The notes under the pieces: model-generated
What the model was told of the DNA's origin: nothing
The model's input: the letters and a program-made list of their open reading frames with translations, nothing else
The model's database searches: none
Origin: Carnegiea gigantea
Taxonomy: Eukaryota; Streptophyta; Magnoliopsida; Caryophyllales; Cactaceae
Assembly (NCBI GenBank): GCA_029747015.1
Contig: JAKOGI010002995.1
Coordinates: 1-64,000, forward strand
Direction of reading: 5' to 3'
DNA length: 64,000 nucleotides
In this document: piece by piece, positions 48,201-59,876 of the stretch
Numbering within the stretch: position 1 is the first letter of the stretch
How the letters are laid out: every line of letters begins with the position of its first letter
Made by a program: the position numbers and the translations under genes

Positions 48201-48795
48201 GGGTCTGTAGCCTATGCTACTCGAATTTTCTCTATGTGTGTCGGCTATGCTTCCAAGGCACAAAGCATAGGCTTGGCCTTCAGGGTGATTACGTTAAGTT
48301 CTAACTTCTGAAATTCCTCACACAAACCCTTAGGGAGTGCTAGTCAGCAGTTCAGTGCTAGGTACGGTCAGTGACTCAATGCATCGGCCACTACATTAGC
48401 TTTTCTCGGATGGCATTGGAAATGGACATTGTAGTCCTTCAGGAACTCTAACCACCTCGTCTGCCTCAGATTCAGATCCTTTTGTGAAAAGAGGTATTTT
48501 AAGCTCTGGTGATCGGTGAAAACCTCACAATGTACCCCATACAGGTAGTGCCTCTAGATCTTAAGTGCAAGCATAATAGCTACTAACTCCAGGTCGTGAG
48601 TCAGGTAGTTCCATTCATGAGTCTTTGGTTGCTACAAGCATAGGCTATAACGCGATCCCCCTGCATTAGCACACATCCTAACCCACTCCTCGATGCGTCG
48701 CTATACACCACAAAATTCTTATCGGTGGTGGGTAAGGCCAGTATCGACACACTCGTTAGTCTTTTCTTAAGTTCCTAGAACGCTTCCTCGCACTG
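48201..48795 (-). pseudogene. Element C RNase H
   Basis: Minus strand: FVVYSDASRSGLGCVLMQGD, RVIAYAC, then a broken middle and [22 protein letters not shown] remnants in shifted frames. The YSDAS motif contains the first catalytic Asp. It degrades RNA in the RNA-DNA hybrid during reverse transcription. Frameshifted in several places. Confidence 0.8.
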
Positions 48796-49660
48796 TTACG
48801 TCCATTCATACTTAGCGACCTTCCTGGTCCAGTTGGTGAGTGGAGTGGCAATCTTGGAGAAGTTTTGGACAAATCTACAATAGTACCCCGCCAAACCCAA
48901 GAAACTCCTCACTTCTATCAGCTTCTTAGGTGTTGGCCAGTTCATCACAACCTCTATTTTTTGGGGATCCACTAACACTGCCTCATTAGATATTACGTGC
49001 CCCAGAAATGTCACCTTATTCAGCCATAATTCACACTTCAAAAACTTGGCATACAACTCATTCCTCCTTAACACTTCTAGGGCTATCCTCAGGTAGTGCA
49101 TATACTCCTCTAGAGTTCTCGAGTAGATCAATATATCATCTATGAATACCACCATAAACTGGTCCAAGTAGGGTTTGAAAACTCTATTCATAAGGTCCAT
49201 AAATGCTGCCGGGGCATTAGTGAGGCTAAAGGGATCACTATGAATTCATAATGTCCGTCTCGGGTTCGGAAGGTAGTTTTAGATATGTCCTCATCCTTGA
49301 TTTGGAGGTGGTGGTACCTCAAATGAAGGTCTATCTTGGAGAAAATCCCCACGCCTCTCTGTTGGTCAAAGAGGTCGTCTATTCTTGGCAGTGGGTAATG
49401 GTTCTTGGCCGTTATTTTGTTTAGTTTCCTATAGTCTATATATAACCTCACTGTCCTATCCGTCTTCTTCACAAACAACACCGGGGCACCCCATAGAGAT
49501 GTACTGGGCTAAATATACCCCTTATGTAATAGCTCATCCAGCTATGTCTTTAATTCCTTAAGTTCCGTCGGTGCCATACGGTAAGGTACCTTAGTGATGG
49601 GTGTAGCTCCTGCGGTCAGATCGATACAAAATTCTACTTCTCTAAGGGGTGGATACTAGA
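48796..49660 (-). pseudogene. Element C reverse transcriptase
   Basis: Two open blocks in different frames. 49481-49188: [40 protein letters not shown] and [19 protein letters not shown]. 49200-48796: [19 protein letters not shown] (the catalytic pair as FIDD, near 49140), [19 protein letters not shown] and [19 protein letters not shown] frameshift lies near 49195. Upstream, [10 protein letters not shown] and [15 protein letters not shown] complete the N-terminal fingers. Otherwise well preserved and clearly chromoviral. Confidence 0.93.
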
Positions 49661-49979
49661 AATCTCCCCTGGAAATACATCTGGGAATTCCCTCACCACT
49701 GGAATGTCTTTAAAGGAGGATTTGGCACCCTTAGTTTTCACTACGTTATATAAGAATCCCTCACAACCTCTGCCTAATAACTTGTAGGCTTTCATCATAG
49801 AAATCAGTTTCACTCCCGCTCTAGTTCCCTTGCCTTTATGTACCACCTTCTCCCTATTGGGCCCCCTTAAGGTGATTTTTTATCTTGGATAGTCTATCTG
49901 AGCCTGATGTTTAGTTAACTAATCCATCCCCAGGATGACCCCAAAGTCAATTAAGTCAAACCTATATAGGTCTGCCATA

Positions 49980-50200
49980 CATTCTAATGGGGCCATCCTT
50001 ATACAGTTCCTCACAGCTTACAGTCTTCCCATCAGGGAGAATTACAAACAGCAAAGAAGATTTATGGGTGGGAATTGATCCTAATGTCTTAACCAGTTTA
50101 GCAGAAATAAAAGAGTGCGTAGCACCTGAATCAAATAAAACATCTAGTGGTTAAGCTTGGATGGAAAATATACCCGTCACAATGTTTAGAGCGTCCACCG
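49980..50200 (-). pseudogene. Element C protease
   Basis: Minus strand: DVLFDSGATHSFISAKLVKT with the retropepsin active-site Asp-Ser-Gly at 50118-50132, then THKSSLFVILPDGKTVSCEE. It processes the gag-pol polyprotein. The linker to RT (49660-49980) is readable but broken. An open frame on the plus strand over this stretch is incidental. Confidence 0.85.
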
Positions 50201-50204
50201 CTTC

Positions 50205-51468
50205 CTCCTTACACATCACATAGACCTTCTCCTATTATTTTGAGGCAGTTGGTTGGGAGGTCGGTCTTGAATCTGCTGAGGTGCCCAGTTCTGCTGGCTG
50301 GGGTTGGTCGCCTGCCTACCCCTGTTCTACTAAGGCTTTGGGGTTGTTGTCCTTGTCCTTATCCCCCATGACCTTGACCCGTAGGAGGTGGGGGGTGTGG
50401 GCAGTCCCGAATCTGATATTGAGGGCTTTCACAGTGGAAACACCTCTTGACTGAATGACATTTTTGAGCGTAGTGCCCCAACTTCTCGCAAGCATTACAG
50501 GTCACTTTAGGTTGCGCATTGGGGTGCTGGCGTCCCCGATAGTTGTTGTTTGAGTACTGGTTCCTAGGAGGCCTCTGGTATTGCTCCTGTGGTTCGAAGT
50601 TTCTCTGATTTCCCCCCTTTCTCTTAGCTCCCTGCTACTCATTGAAGTAGTTACTCATTTCCTTCATTGCCCTTTCTACATTGATCACAGTATCATATAG
50701 ATCTACGTAGGAGGTGTACTAGCATACTGACATCCTCTCCTTAATAGTGGGATTAAGTCTGACCTCGAACCGGTTCATCTTCAGCCTCTTATCAACTACG
50801 AAGGTCGGGGCAAATCGGGAGAGCTCCATAAGCTTCGAGGCGTACTCCAGTATGCTCATGCTCCATTGCTATAACTACATGAACTTATTCTCTTTGGCTT
50901 TCTGGAGTGAGACGGGATATAAATGATTCTTAATTAATTCCTTGAACTTGCTCCAGCTGAAACCAGGCTCGTGTTACCTTTCCCTCGCTGTGGCCCACCA
51001 TAGGTTGGCCTTATCCTTTAGGTAGAACACCGCAAAGCCCACCTTCCACTCCTCGGGGCATTGGAGTGCATTGAACAACTTTTCCATCCCCCTAATCTAA
51101 TCCTCAAAGGCTTTGGGGTCAGGGGTGCCATCATAGATGGGTGGATTACGGCTCGCAAATCTCTTGAACATATAGGAGTTGTCCTCCTCGACCCTTTTCT
51201 CCTTGACTTCCATCAGCTTCTGCAGTTGTTTGTTCTCGAGTCGCAGCTGCTCTCCTTGCTTCTGCAGCAGCTCTAGTAGTAGAAGGTTAGTAAGGTCTGC
51301 TCTAGTAGGTGGGTTGGTCTCTTCCACCTGACTGCGAGAGCCATTCCTGTTCCTAGGGCGTAGAGCTTCCAACCGTTCCCTGAATACTGACATGGGGATT
51401 TCCAGGTTCACAGGTAGCCTGGTACCTGGGTGAAGTCCGGTTTGAGATTCATCACTGTTTCCCGCCAT
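50205..51468 (-). pseudogene. Element C gag
   Basis: Starts MAGNSDESQTGLHPGTRLPV at 51468 and is open to 51097. A short coiled-coil-like Leu/Gln/Glu stretch (LLLLELLQKQGEQLRLENKQ) comes before FASRNPPIYDGTPDPKAFED. It then continues with stops: MEKLFNALQCPEEWKVGFAV, FYLKDKANLWWATA, YASKLMELSRFAPTFVVDKR. Two zinc knuckles at about 50415-50495: CNACEKLGHYAQKC (canonical CCHC) and CFHCESPQYQIRDC, where the expected His is Tyr. About 420 codons. Capsid/nucleocapsid protein of the particle. Confidence 0.92.
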
Positions 51469-51916
51469 CCTAGTCGGGAATTAAGTTGGGTTTAGTTCCT
51501 CCCCTAATAGTTCATACACTACTTAATATTAGAGTTGAATAACATATCACATACTAGTGCATCATGCAACATCTTACAGGTTTTCAATTAGATCATGTTG
51601 CCATATCCATATAGTCTAACCACCACTTCATATGCTCATGCATTACATCATACAGGCATCACATTCACGTGCTCCACATGCTTCATAAATAAAGAACGCT
51701 GACATCCAGATACTTAAAAGATTTCATTGCATAAAATTCAAAATTATAGGTGTTCCATACTAGTACTCTTCATTACATCACAGTTTGTAACTTATTAGCC
51801 TACAGTGGCTTCATAACATAATAGAAAGATAACTAATAGCATTGTCCTCAGAAACAAAACTTTCTAGACACTACAAACTTTTGCTGGTTAGGGGCGTCCA
51901 GTGGAGAAGTGCCCCT
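51469..51916. other. Element C spacer between acidic ORF and gag
   Basis: Non-coding, AT-rich leader. Nothing recognised. Confidence 0.5.
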
Positions 51917-52772
51917 TTACATTCGGCAACACCTGCCCCACTTCCAGCGGGTCACCCTAGTCTCAGGCTCACCCCTATTCTCCACAGGATCTATCTCACC
52001 ACCCAAGGCCTCAAGGCCCTTCATCTGGTCGGCCGACATAATGAACTCCATCTTTTCCTCCTCCTGATCCCCCTTAAGGTTCTCTTTCTTAATTGCCTCT
52101 GTCTTACTCTTGCTAGAGTCTCCCTCGAGGTCTTCACTTCCCATAAGTTTTCTCTTACTCACCTTAGCATCCTCCTCAAGGCCCTCTTCTTCCATGGGTT
52201 CCTCCTCGCTAGGATCCCCCTTGGGGTCATCCTCTTCTATCGATTCCTCCTAGCTAGGGTCCTCCTCTTTAATCAGTTCCTCCTCGCTAGAGTACTCCTC
52301 AGGGTTCCCCTCCTCTATTGGACCCCCCTTGGTAGGGGCATCCCCCTCATCCTTAGAGTCTCCTTCCTCATCGGTGAGCTCATCTCCCGGGGATGGGGCA
52401 TCCTCCTCACTAGTTGTGGGTATACACTCCTAGTCGTGGTATCCCTCCAATCTCAAGTAGTTTATCAAGTCAACTACACTCATCCCCATAGGCTCCCAGT
52501 CTCACCAACAACACCTCCCCCATGGGCGGTGATCACGAGCCCGAGGGTGCAGCTCTTCAACTCGATAGCAGTGCTCCCCTTAGCGTCAGCAGCAGAAACA
52601 TTACCCGATTATCCTCATTCCTCAAACAGCTATTGGGCACATCCTCTAAATATCTGGCTAACACCCACCTCACATGACGAATGTGGTCCCACACATCCTG
52701 ACTCGGTCTCTTAGCTAATTGCTCATGCAAGAAAGGACCTCTTACACAACCACAATGCTGGGTAGCCTCCAT
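51917..52772 (-). pseudogene. Extra acidic ORF upstream of gag in element C (function unknown)
   Basis: Minus strand, between primer-binding site and gag. Starts MEATQHCGCVRGPFLHEQLA at 52772, then RPSQDVWDHIRHVRWVLARY and LEDVPNSCLRNEDNR. After one frameshift (about 52560) it continues in a frame with three stops to the end: MSVVDLINYLRLEG, then a Glu/Asp-rich run (TSEEDAPSPGDELTDEEGDS, EEGNPEEYSSEEELIKEEDP), a Lys-rich run (KSKTEAIKKENLKGDQEEE) and a C-terminal GLEALGGEIDPVENRGEPE. About 285 codons if the breaks are ignored. I recognise no domain. The opposite strand is also open (51842-52714), which is common opposite Glu/Asp-rich codons. The minus frame is preferred because it follows the element's direction and has biased, protein-like composition. 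Confidence 0.5.
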
Positions 52773-52960
52773 TTGTATACAAAGTAATTACACTTAAGCC
52801 ATGCATCCATATAATAACATGCATTTATTTAATATTATATGCACATGCATACAGCCCCTGCCCTTGCGACTCTCACTCTCCGAGCAGTCCTTAGGTCTAC
52901 GCGTTTTAATATTCAGTTTCTTACAATCCTCTAGGCGAGCGTTCAGGTCAGTCAACCAGA

Positions 52961-52972
52961 GCTCGGATACCA
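52961..52972 (-). other. Element C primer-binding site, initiator Met tRNA
   Basis: Minus strand TGGTATCCGAGC, one difference from TGGTATCAGAGC, three bases from the 5' LTR. Confidence 0.88.
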
Positions 52973-52975
52973 CTT

Positions 52976-55514
52976 TATAACACCCCGAATTTCTAATTAC
53001 TTTTCTTTATTTCTAGTCATTGGCCTACATGGCAGCAGAACCTAATTTATGGGTGTTACCGTCGTATTTTCTTCTTGGAAATACCAGGCTGCGTATCAAA
53101 TAACAATTTATAAAAATGTTCTTCAATAGAACCTCAACTTAAAGGATTTAAATAGTGATAAACAACTACTATGCTAAAACAATTATTCACTACAACTTTT
53201 TCCTCTAAATAACTAAGGTTGTAACCTTCAGCCTAAGCATTGGGGCCTCGCTCTACCTTTGGTCGCCAATCCCATGCACAACTAGTTCACTAAACAATCA
53301 TCCCTAACAGTCACACTATGTATATAAATTCATTTTGAAAACATTTAGGGGTAGGGGAACAACAAGACCACACTTATTCGTTTTCTATTAATGTAACTGC
53401 CCATACTTATATGCTCTCAATGATGCACACACATACACCTTAAGATCCAATTATAATAATCAGGTTTAAGGGCAAGCGACCCCCTATGCTTGGGTTTAGC
53501 ATAACTACTTAACTTAATCCTGGCATACCGCCGACTAGGGCGATTACCACTTTACCATTTCCCAGCCTACCATCGTCATGGATGGTTACCGCTAATGTGG
53601 CCCATGTCCCACCAGGGCACGTGGCCGCTCACAAGCATGCACTATTTCCCAGGGAAGGCTATTGGCCTTGAATCAACATAACCAGTTCACAGTGTCACCC
53701 ATACTCAGCCATTATAGTCACTATTATACTTTTTCAAATTAAAGGTCGATTTAACATGTATAGTGCATTTAGATTCTACTCGATCCCCCAAGGGCATCCT
53801 CACAATACACAAACTTCCATTTTTCAACATAAACATTCGAAGACCCAACTCCATAGTCATAGCAAAATCATGCGATTCCAACTACATAGTCACGTTCAAT
53901 TGACTCATGCTATAATTTTATTAAATCAACATTTAAATCCATTGTTACCATATTCAATGCACACGCAATTTTTCAAGCAGCTCGGGGAAGGGTTAGGGTA
54001 TGATTGTTACCTGGATTCCGTAAAAATTACAAGCTCGCTTAATAGTTTGGGCCTACTGCTCCGCACTGGGCCACAACATCGCCCACACTCAGTCTAAAAC
54101 TTCATGGGCCATAATCCTAGCCCTTGCCCTACTTATAAGAATTTTTCTAAGATTTCTACCCATGCCTAGGGCTCTCAACCAAAGCCCAACTCTGGGTCCA
54201 GATTCAACCAGAATCTGGGTGCAGCTTCTAGAACCTATAACTTTTCCTCCCTACGTCAAAATTTTGATTTCTTACCCATTATAGAAAGTTGTCCTCTACA
54301 CTTCTTACATTTAGGGTTTTGCCAGATTTTGACCTGAATTAGGTCGTTTTCCTAATTTTTTTCATGATGTCACTGATTGTCCTAATCTGGATAGTCCCCA
54401 GTAATTTGACCATAACTTGGGTTACCTTACTCCGATTCATTCAATTGAAAAACTAGGTTACACAACACATCTCGACGCACCTACTGTAAGAATTTCACTA
54501 TTTTTGGGTTGCTGTCCCATCCTTGTTGAATTTTCAAAGGAGGGGCATGTGCAGCTCCAAACCCAGAATGTTCTGCCTTTATGTTTTCACTCCCAATGAG
54601 TACCATTGGCTCGGTATTTCCACCATGACAGGCCACCCATCTACCTACACCTGTCCTATAGGCTTCTAAGTCTTCGAACCTACCTAAATCAAGCCAAAGT
54701 TAAGGACTTTAATAAATGAAATCAAAGAAAAATTGTCATTAAGGTCTACCTTGAGTCAGGTTTCGAATGGAAGGTGTTTCTCCTCTTACCCCCGACTCCA
54801 AATCTGAAAATTTTGAACTTTATGTTAGAAATTATGATGAATTTGTAAGATTAAAGCAACACAAAATGAATTAAGGGTTTCAAAAATTCAAATCTTTGGA
54901 TATGGGATGCATGGGTGTACTACCCATGCACCCTCACCCACCAAAACACAAAAGGGGCTGTGTGGTGACGTCGGTGGCTGGGCGACGATCATCGGCGAGG
55001 AACCGGGTGGCGCCGATGGATGACGGCGACACTGCGGTGGGTCAGCGAAGGGGGGAGAGAGAGAGATCGTGACCGGGGGAGAGAGAGAGCTCGGGAGGGA
55101 GAGGGAAAACGGGAGAGAGAGAGTATAAGGGCGGTGTGGTGGCTGCCACTAGGTGTAGGGGGTCGTTGCTAGGGTTAGGGAGGAGGGGGTGGTGGCAGGC
55201 CAATGGGGAGGAGAGCTAGGCTTTTTGTATTTTTGGGGGGAAACTGCCAAACTTCAAAAATTCCTTTTTTTAAAACTGAGAACAAATATTTGTTAAATAA
55301 ATAAATTTTTAAATAAAAGGATTTAAACACCTAATTATATCTAAACAAAATAAAGGTGGAAATCACAAACAAATTTCTTTAAGACAAAATAAAAGTATTG
55401 ATTATAAAATGAAATTCATTTCTTTTTCGCCTTGGCTTGATTGAGGTCATAGTTTTAAATCAGCCCACGTCATCAAAATTCCTAAAATGGAACTTAATTT
55501 TTTGGAGTTTTACA
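52976..55514 (-). repeat. Element C 5' LTR (2539 bp)
   Basis: Pairs with 44151-46699. Minus strand starts TGTAAAACTCC at 55514. The inner end has TATAACACCC where TGTAACACCC is expected. TATA-like CTTATAAG at 54132-54139; purine-rich block 55040-55130. Confidence 0.93.
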
Positions 55515-55519
55515 CATAT

Positions 55520-56340
55520 TGTGGTCAGCTTTGATATAAAGCGACTGATGTACTGCAATCACCTTAAGAATCCTCATACTTCCTTCTCAGTATTAGACGG
55601 TGGCATTTTCTTTGTAGCCTTAATCTTTGAAGGGTCAAACTTTATTCCCCTCAAGCTAACCGTGTATGCGAACAACTTCTCAGAAGTGACTCCAAATGCG
55701 CACATCTATGGGTTCAAGCGTATATTGTATTTCCTAAGTCGAGCAAAGAATTTTCAGAGGGTCGAGACAAGTCAGTCCCTCTCTTTGGACTTGAAAATCA
55801 TATCATCTATGTACACCACTGACTCTTTATACATGAAGTCATGCAATAGGGTGCTAGCTGTCCTTTGGTACATAGCTCCATCATTTTTTTAACTCGAATG
55901 ACATCTTAGTGTAGCATTATGTTCCCCTAAAGGGTAACAAAGGTAGTCCTTTCTGCATCTTCCTCTACCATTTTAACTTGTTTATAACAAGCATAGCCAT
56001 CTATAAAGGAAAGAAGAGAATGTTCAATAGTGTTATCAACCAAAATATCCATATGTGGCAGTGGAAAATTATCTTTTAGGCTTGCCATGTTAAGATCCTT
56101 AAAATCTACAAGCATTATCACCATTTCGTCTTTCTTTGGAGCTGGCACAATATTTGCTACCCACTGAGGGTAGTGCTCCACCCTAATGATCCCTTGATGC
56201 TACTGTTTTCATACTTCTTACTTTATTTTCAAGGCCTATTCTGGCTCCATACTGCGAAGTTTTTGTTTTACTAGTTTAGCATCTAGATGGAGAGGAACAT
56301 TATGCTCAACTATATCTTGGTCTATGTTAGGCATGTCTTC
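55520..56340 (-). pseudogene. Tat reverse transcriptase
   Basis: Minus strand: SDVFA, EDMPNIDQDIVEHNVPLHLD, VKQKLRSMEPE (N-terminal lead), HYPQWVANIVPAPKKDEMVI, VDFKDLNMASLKDNFPLPHM, LVDNTIEHSLLSFIDGYACY (open 56181-55927), then the catalytic block VVYIDDMIFK with YIDD intact at 55802-55813. After it LRKYNIRLNP, CAFGVTSEKLFAYTVSLRGI, GFLR*LQYISRFISKLTTI. A plus-strand open frame (55437-55892) across it is incidental. The reading is cut by element C at 55519 and continues at 44145. Confidence 0.93.
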
Positions 56341-57400
56341 TTATGATCATGCAAATACATCGCTAAATCCCCGTAGGAGCAAAATGAAGCCCTCCTACTC
56401 CTCAAGAGTTACCAAATTTCCTATTTTAAGCCCTGGGGGCTCTTCAGTGGTCTCTAAGTTAATCAGTATTGCATCTTTGATTATAAAAGTTTGATTTGCA
56501 TGATCTTCCATTCCTTGATTAATTCTTTTAGGGTCATATGTTTATTTTTAATATTATTAGAGGTAAGACATTCAAAGGAAGAAGAATGACATGATTGTAG
56601 TAAAAGAGTTCATCTTATGCAAATCAAAAATGAGTGCATCTAACGTAGAGTTTTGGGAAACAGAAACCGTCAACTGACTCTTGGACTCTGTCCTGGACTT
56701 TCCTAAATTACCCCCTACAGCTATAATTAACATTTTTCATTCCTTCTCAACTATCAAAGTCACTTTCTTATAGACTTTTGTATTGGCTTTGGTAATAAAG
56801 CTTGCACAGTCAAAACCGTTATTGGGCATAGCAAGGGACAGAAAGGCAACGGGGTCTTCTTATTTTTTATAACCTTGCACAAACAAAATCCCAGAGATAT
56901 TGTGTTAAGTTACATGGGTTTAATCTTAGATGGATTGTTCCTTACCTTCGAGAGTAAATGCTTACCTTTCTTATAGTTAGCAATCGCTGAATATCTCTAT
57001 CCCAAGTACCTAGATTCCTTTCTCTTTTATGTAGTGGATTTAGGAAAGTCATAGAAAAGAAAATTTTCTCCATCATAAAGGAATTGTTCATTAAGAGTGA
57101 TAGGGTAAGGGCTTATATTGTCGTATTTCTGGTATCCCTTTCTGGCAGCAGCTTGTCATAGTTATACTTCTTGTCTGGCTTTAACCACTTTCTCTTAAGT
57201 GGGCTGATACCCTAACCTGAACTTGTAATCCTCTTTTTAGGTCAAGGAAAAGGCAGCTTAGCCTTGTGCTCCTTGCCCCAAAGCCATTTCTATGAAGTAT
57301 CCCCATTTTTTAAGAATTACATTCACATTTAAGTTTGAATAAGGATCGAAGTCAAAAGGAGTTTCGTCCTTCTTTAGGACTGCTACTGAAAGTTATAGAG
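56341..57400 (-). pseudogene. Tat spacer between protease and RT
   Basis: Weakly readable minus-strand fragments in shifting frames (QVRVSAHLRESG, SLAMPNNGFDCASFITKANT, EDHANQTFIIKDAILINLET, TEEPPGLKIGNLVTLEE), as expected for the poorly conserved linker of Tat pol. Many stops. Confidence 0.6.
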
Positions 57401-58157
57401 TTCCTCATGATTACAATCTTGCTCTATTTCTAACATTGGCCCCTTGTTAATGATTATAGCACATAAGTTGTCCCTTTTTATAGTAACCACATGTCATTTT
57501 TTCAACATTTTTACCTTCTGGTGTAAGGTAAACGGAACTGCCTCGCATTCATAAAGCCATGTTCTGGCTAAGAACAAGTTGAAGGTAGCTAGAATGTCTA
57601 GAACTTAAGATTCCACATTTCTTTCAATAGGGCCTATATTAATGGGGAGATACATAGTGCCCAGTGCCACTCTCTTTGAGTTACTATATGCTCTTAGATG
57701 AGTTAAAGGTGTTAAGAGTTGATTTTCTTTGATTCCCAACAACTTGGCAGTTCTCTAAGGGTAAACATCCACTACTGACCCACTGTCGACCAGGGTGAGT
57801 GTCAGTGCTTTTGAAGGCATATCACAGTAAGTATAAGGCTTTGTTTTGCTGCGGTCCCCCTATTAAAAGATCCTCATTACTAAAGGTTGTGGTGCCTTTA
57901 GCGCTAATAATCGAAGCTATCATTTCCTTAACCGTAGCTTTAGAAGTGGAGTCAATCTTATTCAATTCATCTATTAAGAGTTGCCTGTGTCCTCGAGGAG
58001 CCACTATGAGTTGTTAAATAGTCAATTCTACCATAAATTTATTTAATTATTTCAGAATAGGATCTTCTTCTTGGGTCCTCACCCACTTTTCTGTTTCTCC
58101 TTGACTTAGGTCATCCAGCTTTCTTAAGATGTTGTACCTTACCTTAGTCTTCCTGTT
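57401..58157 (-). pseudogene. Tat protease and gag C-terminal end
   Basis: Minus strand, from 58157: KVRYNILRKLDDLSQ and EKWVRTQEEDPIL, then VAPRGHRQLLIDELNK and GTTTFSNEDLLIGGPQQNKA (open 58004-57822). Next the retropepsin site TLTLVDSGSVVDVYP (Asp-Ser-Gly near 57780), TPLTHLRAYSNSKRVALGTM, NVES.VLDILATFNLFLART, WLYECEAVPFTLHQKVKMLK. This order and these motifs are typical of Tat. The right end is cut by the Athila LTR. Several stops. Confidence 0.88.
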
Positions 58158-58159
58158 TG

Positions 58160-59803
58160 TGCCAAAATATGTTATTTCTATGATACTTTTATATCCAATT
58201 TATGCTCATAATAATTGTTATTTTTTAGGTTTTTGTTTGATTTTATTTTGTTTTGTAGGTAATGGATAGTTTTGCGAAAAAATGCGAGAAAAAAGATGAA
58301 AAATGCTGGAAATAAAGTAGTGGGCCAGATCACTCAAACCCGACCCAATTCTTAAGCCCTTTTTTTTAGCCCAAAAAAAAGAAAAGACAATAAAATAAAA
58401 GGAAAATTGAATTTCCTCCTAGCCCGGCGTGCAGCTCACATGACTTCCCCCCGTTTTAATCTTCTCATCTTCTCTATCCTCACTCAACCAGAAACCTCGA
58501 CCCCCTCACTTTCTCTTTGATCTCATCTCCCTCTCTCTATCTGCCATTACCGACATCTTCACCATCTCCTTCATCCTCATCCACTGCCAGCGCAGCAACC
58601 GCCAGAAAATCCCCATCATCACTGTCCGCGGCACACATGAATCAAGGGTCGAGATTGAAGTAGGTTCGACTATAAAATGAAGAATTCGGCTCCAAAGTTA
58701 GGGTTAGAGTTTTTGGAATCAGGTTTAGCCTCATATTTTACATTTTTCTTTTTAATTTTTAGTAATTGGTAAAATTAGGGTTCTTATTCTTTTCCCTTTT
58801 TTAGATCTATTTCAGCTTCCAGATTCATGTAATTAATCTTATTTTGTTAATTTTCCAGTCGATAATCATGATTCTCAGTATGCTATTATAAGATTTTGGA
58901 TTGGAATTTATTTAATTTTAGTTTTTTCCCCTCCTCTATTCGAATTCTAGTGGCTTTGTAATGGCGATTCCATATTTGTTTGTAGTTGTTGGAGCTCAAA
59001 AAATGGGCTTGCTTGTGTTTGGCTAAGCTGCAAAGCAAGGATGCCTTGAGCTCTGCTTTCCTTCTCCCTTTCCCTGTTCGCATTTCCCCTTTTCCCTTGA
59101 ATCTTTCCCCTGTTCGTGTGCTGGCAAGGTCTCAGTTGATGCTCCCTGCCTTCCCCTGTTAATCAGAGATATTGATGGTCGAAATGGGTCAGAGAGTTTG
59201 GTAAATTTGGCTCTTCTTCGCTCTTTGTTGCTGCAGCTTATTTTCTCTACTTTTTGATGATGATGATTGAATGGTTTCTTATTGCTTACTGATGGTAATT
59301 TGATTGATGATGATAATGGTTGTTGATGGCCCTGTTTCGACTCTATTCTTCCCCCTCCCCTCTTTGGTTCTGTTTGCCGTGCTAGTTTAGGTTTTGTTTT
59401 GGTGTTGTTTTCCGATTTTACTATTTTGTTAACAATAGTAATTTTAATGAGTGAATGTTCATTCCTTTAGTCTCATTTTATCTCATCATTATGTTTATCT
59501 AATGACACAGATTTGTATGTTAGGTAAGTTTAGAATAGGGTATGTGAGTATTTAGCTTTGAACCATTCTTATTTTGCTTGAATATCGTCTTTATTTGGTT
59601 GCCATTTTGAAAAAGTGTGAAAGAAGCGATAAAATAAGTAGTTACTTTAGCCTATTTCATTGTTAGGATAATTTAATTCTGCTTAGAATGGTTTAGTCAA
59701 CTGTGACCTCAACCTCATCCTCGTCTTCGATGATATGACCCTCAAGTACTACAGCGAAAGCTGTACGCTTGCGGCTTTTTTTTAAACTCAAAATTATCGT
59801 ACA
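58160..59803 (+). repeat. Athila 5' LTR (left edge uncertain by about 10 bp)
   Basis: Starts TGCCAAAATATG and ends ATCGTACA, six bases before the primer-binding site. Contains AATGCGAGAAAAAAGATG-like purine stretches and GGGCCAGATCA common in this group, and a TATA box at 58671. With no second LTR in the window, the left edge rests on where the Tat reading ends. Confidence 0.75.
58671..58678 (+). promoter_or_regulatory. TATA box of the Athila LTR
   Basis: GACTATAAAATGAAG, about 510 bp into the LTR; the best core promoter match there. Confidence 0.5.
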
Positions 59804-59809
59804 AGTTTT

Positions 59810-59828
59810 TGGCACCGTTATTGGGGAC
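59810..59828 (+). other. Athila primer-binding site, Asp tRNA
   Basis: TGGCACCGTTATTGGGGAC compares with TGGCGCCGTTGCCGGGGAT, the complement of the 3' end of plant tRNA-Asp, with five mismatches in 19. It is preceded by AGTTTT as usual for the group. Confidence 0.8.
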
Positions 59829-59876
59829 GACGGCATAAGAGTAGGTCGCATTTTCTTTTTTGTAGCTACTTTAATA

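Larger units (their letters stand above)
44146..55519 (-). mobile_element. C: nearly full-length Tekay-type chromovirus with TSD CATAT
   Basis: LTRs at 44151-46792 (3') and 52976-55514 (5') are flanked by CATAT at 44146-44150 and 55515-55519. The internal 6.2 kb has, in minus-strand order, primer-binding site, an extra acidic ORF, gag, protease, RT, RNase H, integrase and chromodomain. All carry stops or frameshifts. The Tat RT reads through across it (ISRFISKLTTI on the right, IFKKLKK on the left). LTRs differ at roughly one base in nine over the first 300 bp. The 5' LTR terminal TG has become TA. Confidence 0.95.
18927..58157 (-). mobile_element. Old Tat-lineage Ty3/gypsy element, split by four or more insertions
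   Basis: Four minus-strand pieces (18927-19809, 31080-31478, 43083-44145, 55520-58157) read in order as one Tat pol: protease, RT, RNase H, a second RNase H, then integrase. Each break coincides with an LTR edge. The span includes elements A, B and C and is not all Tat. The second RNase H after the first, and the integrase type (GVPHKLISDQGS...), point to Tat. The element probably continues left, through E1, to the PMD gene and beyond. Its own LTRs were not identified. On the right it is cut by the Athila LTR at about 58160. Confidence 0.88.

Noticed and set aside
51842..52714. 290-codon plus-strand open frame, the longest non-microsatellite frame in the window
   Set aside because: It lies opposite the Glu/Asp-rich ORF of element C. 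Open antisense frames are expected opposite GAG/GAT-rich codons, and its Leu/Pro-rich product shows no domain or fitting start context.
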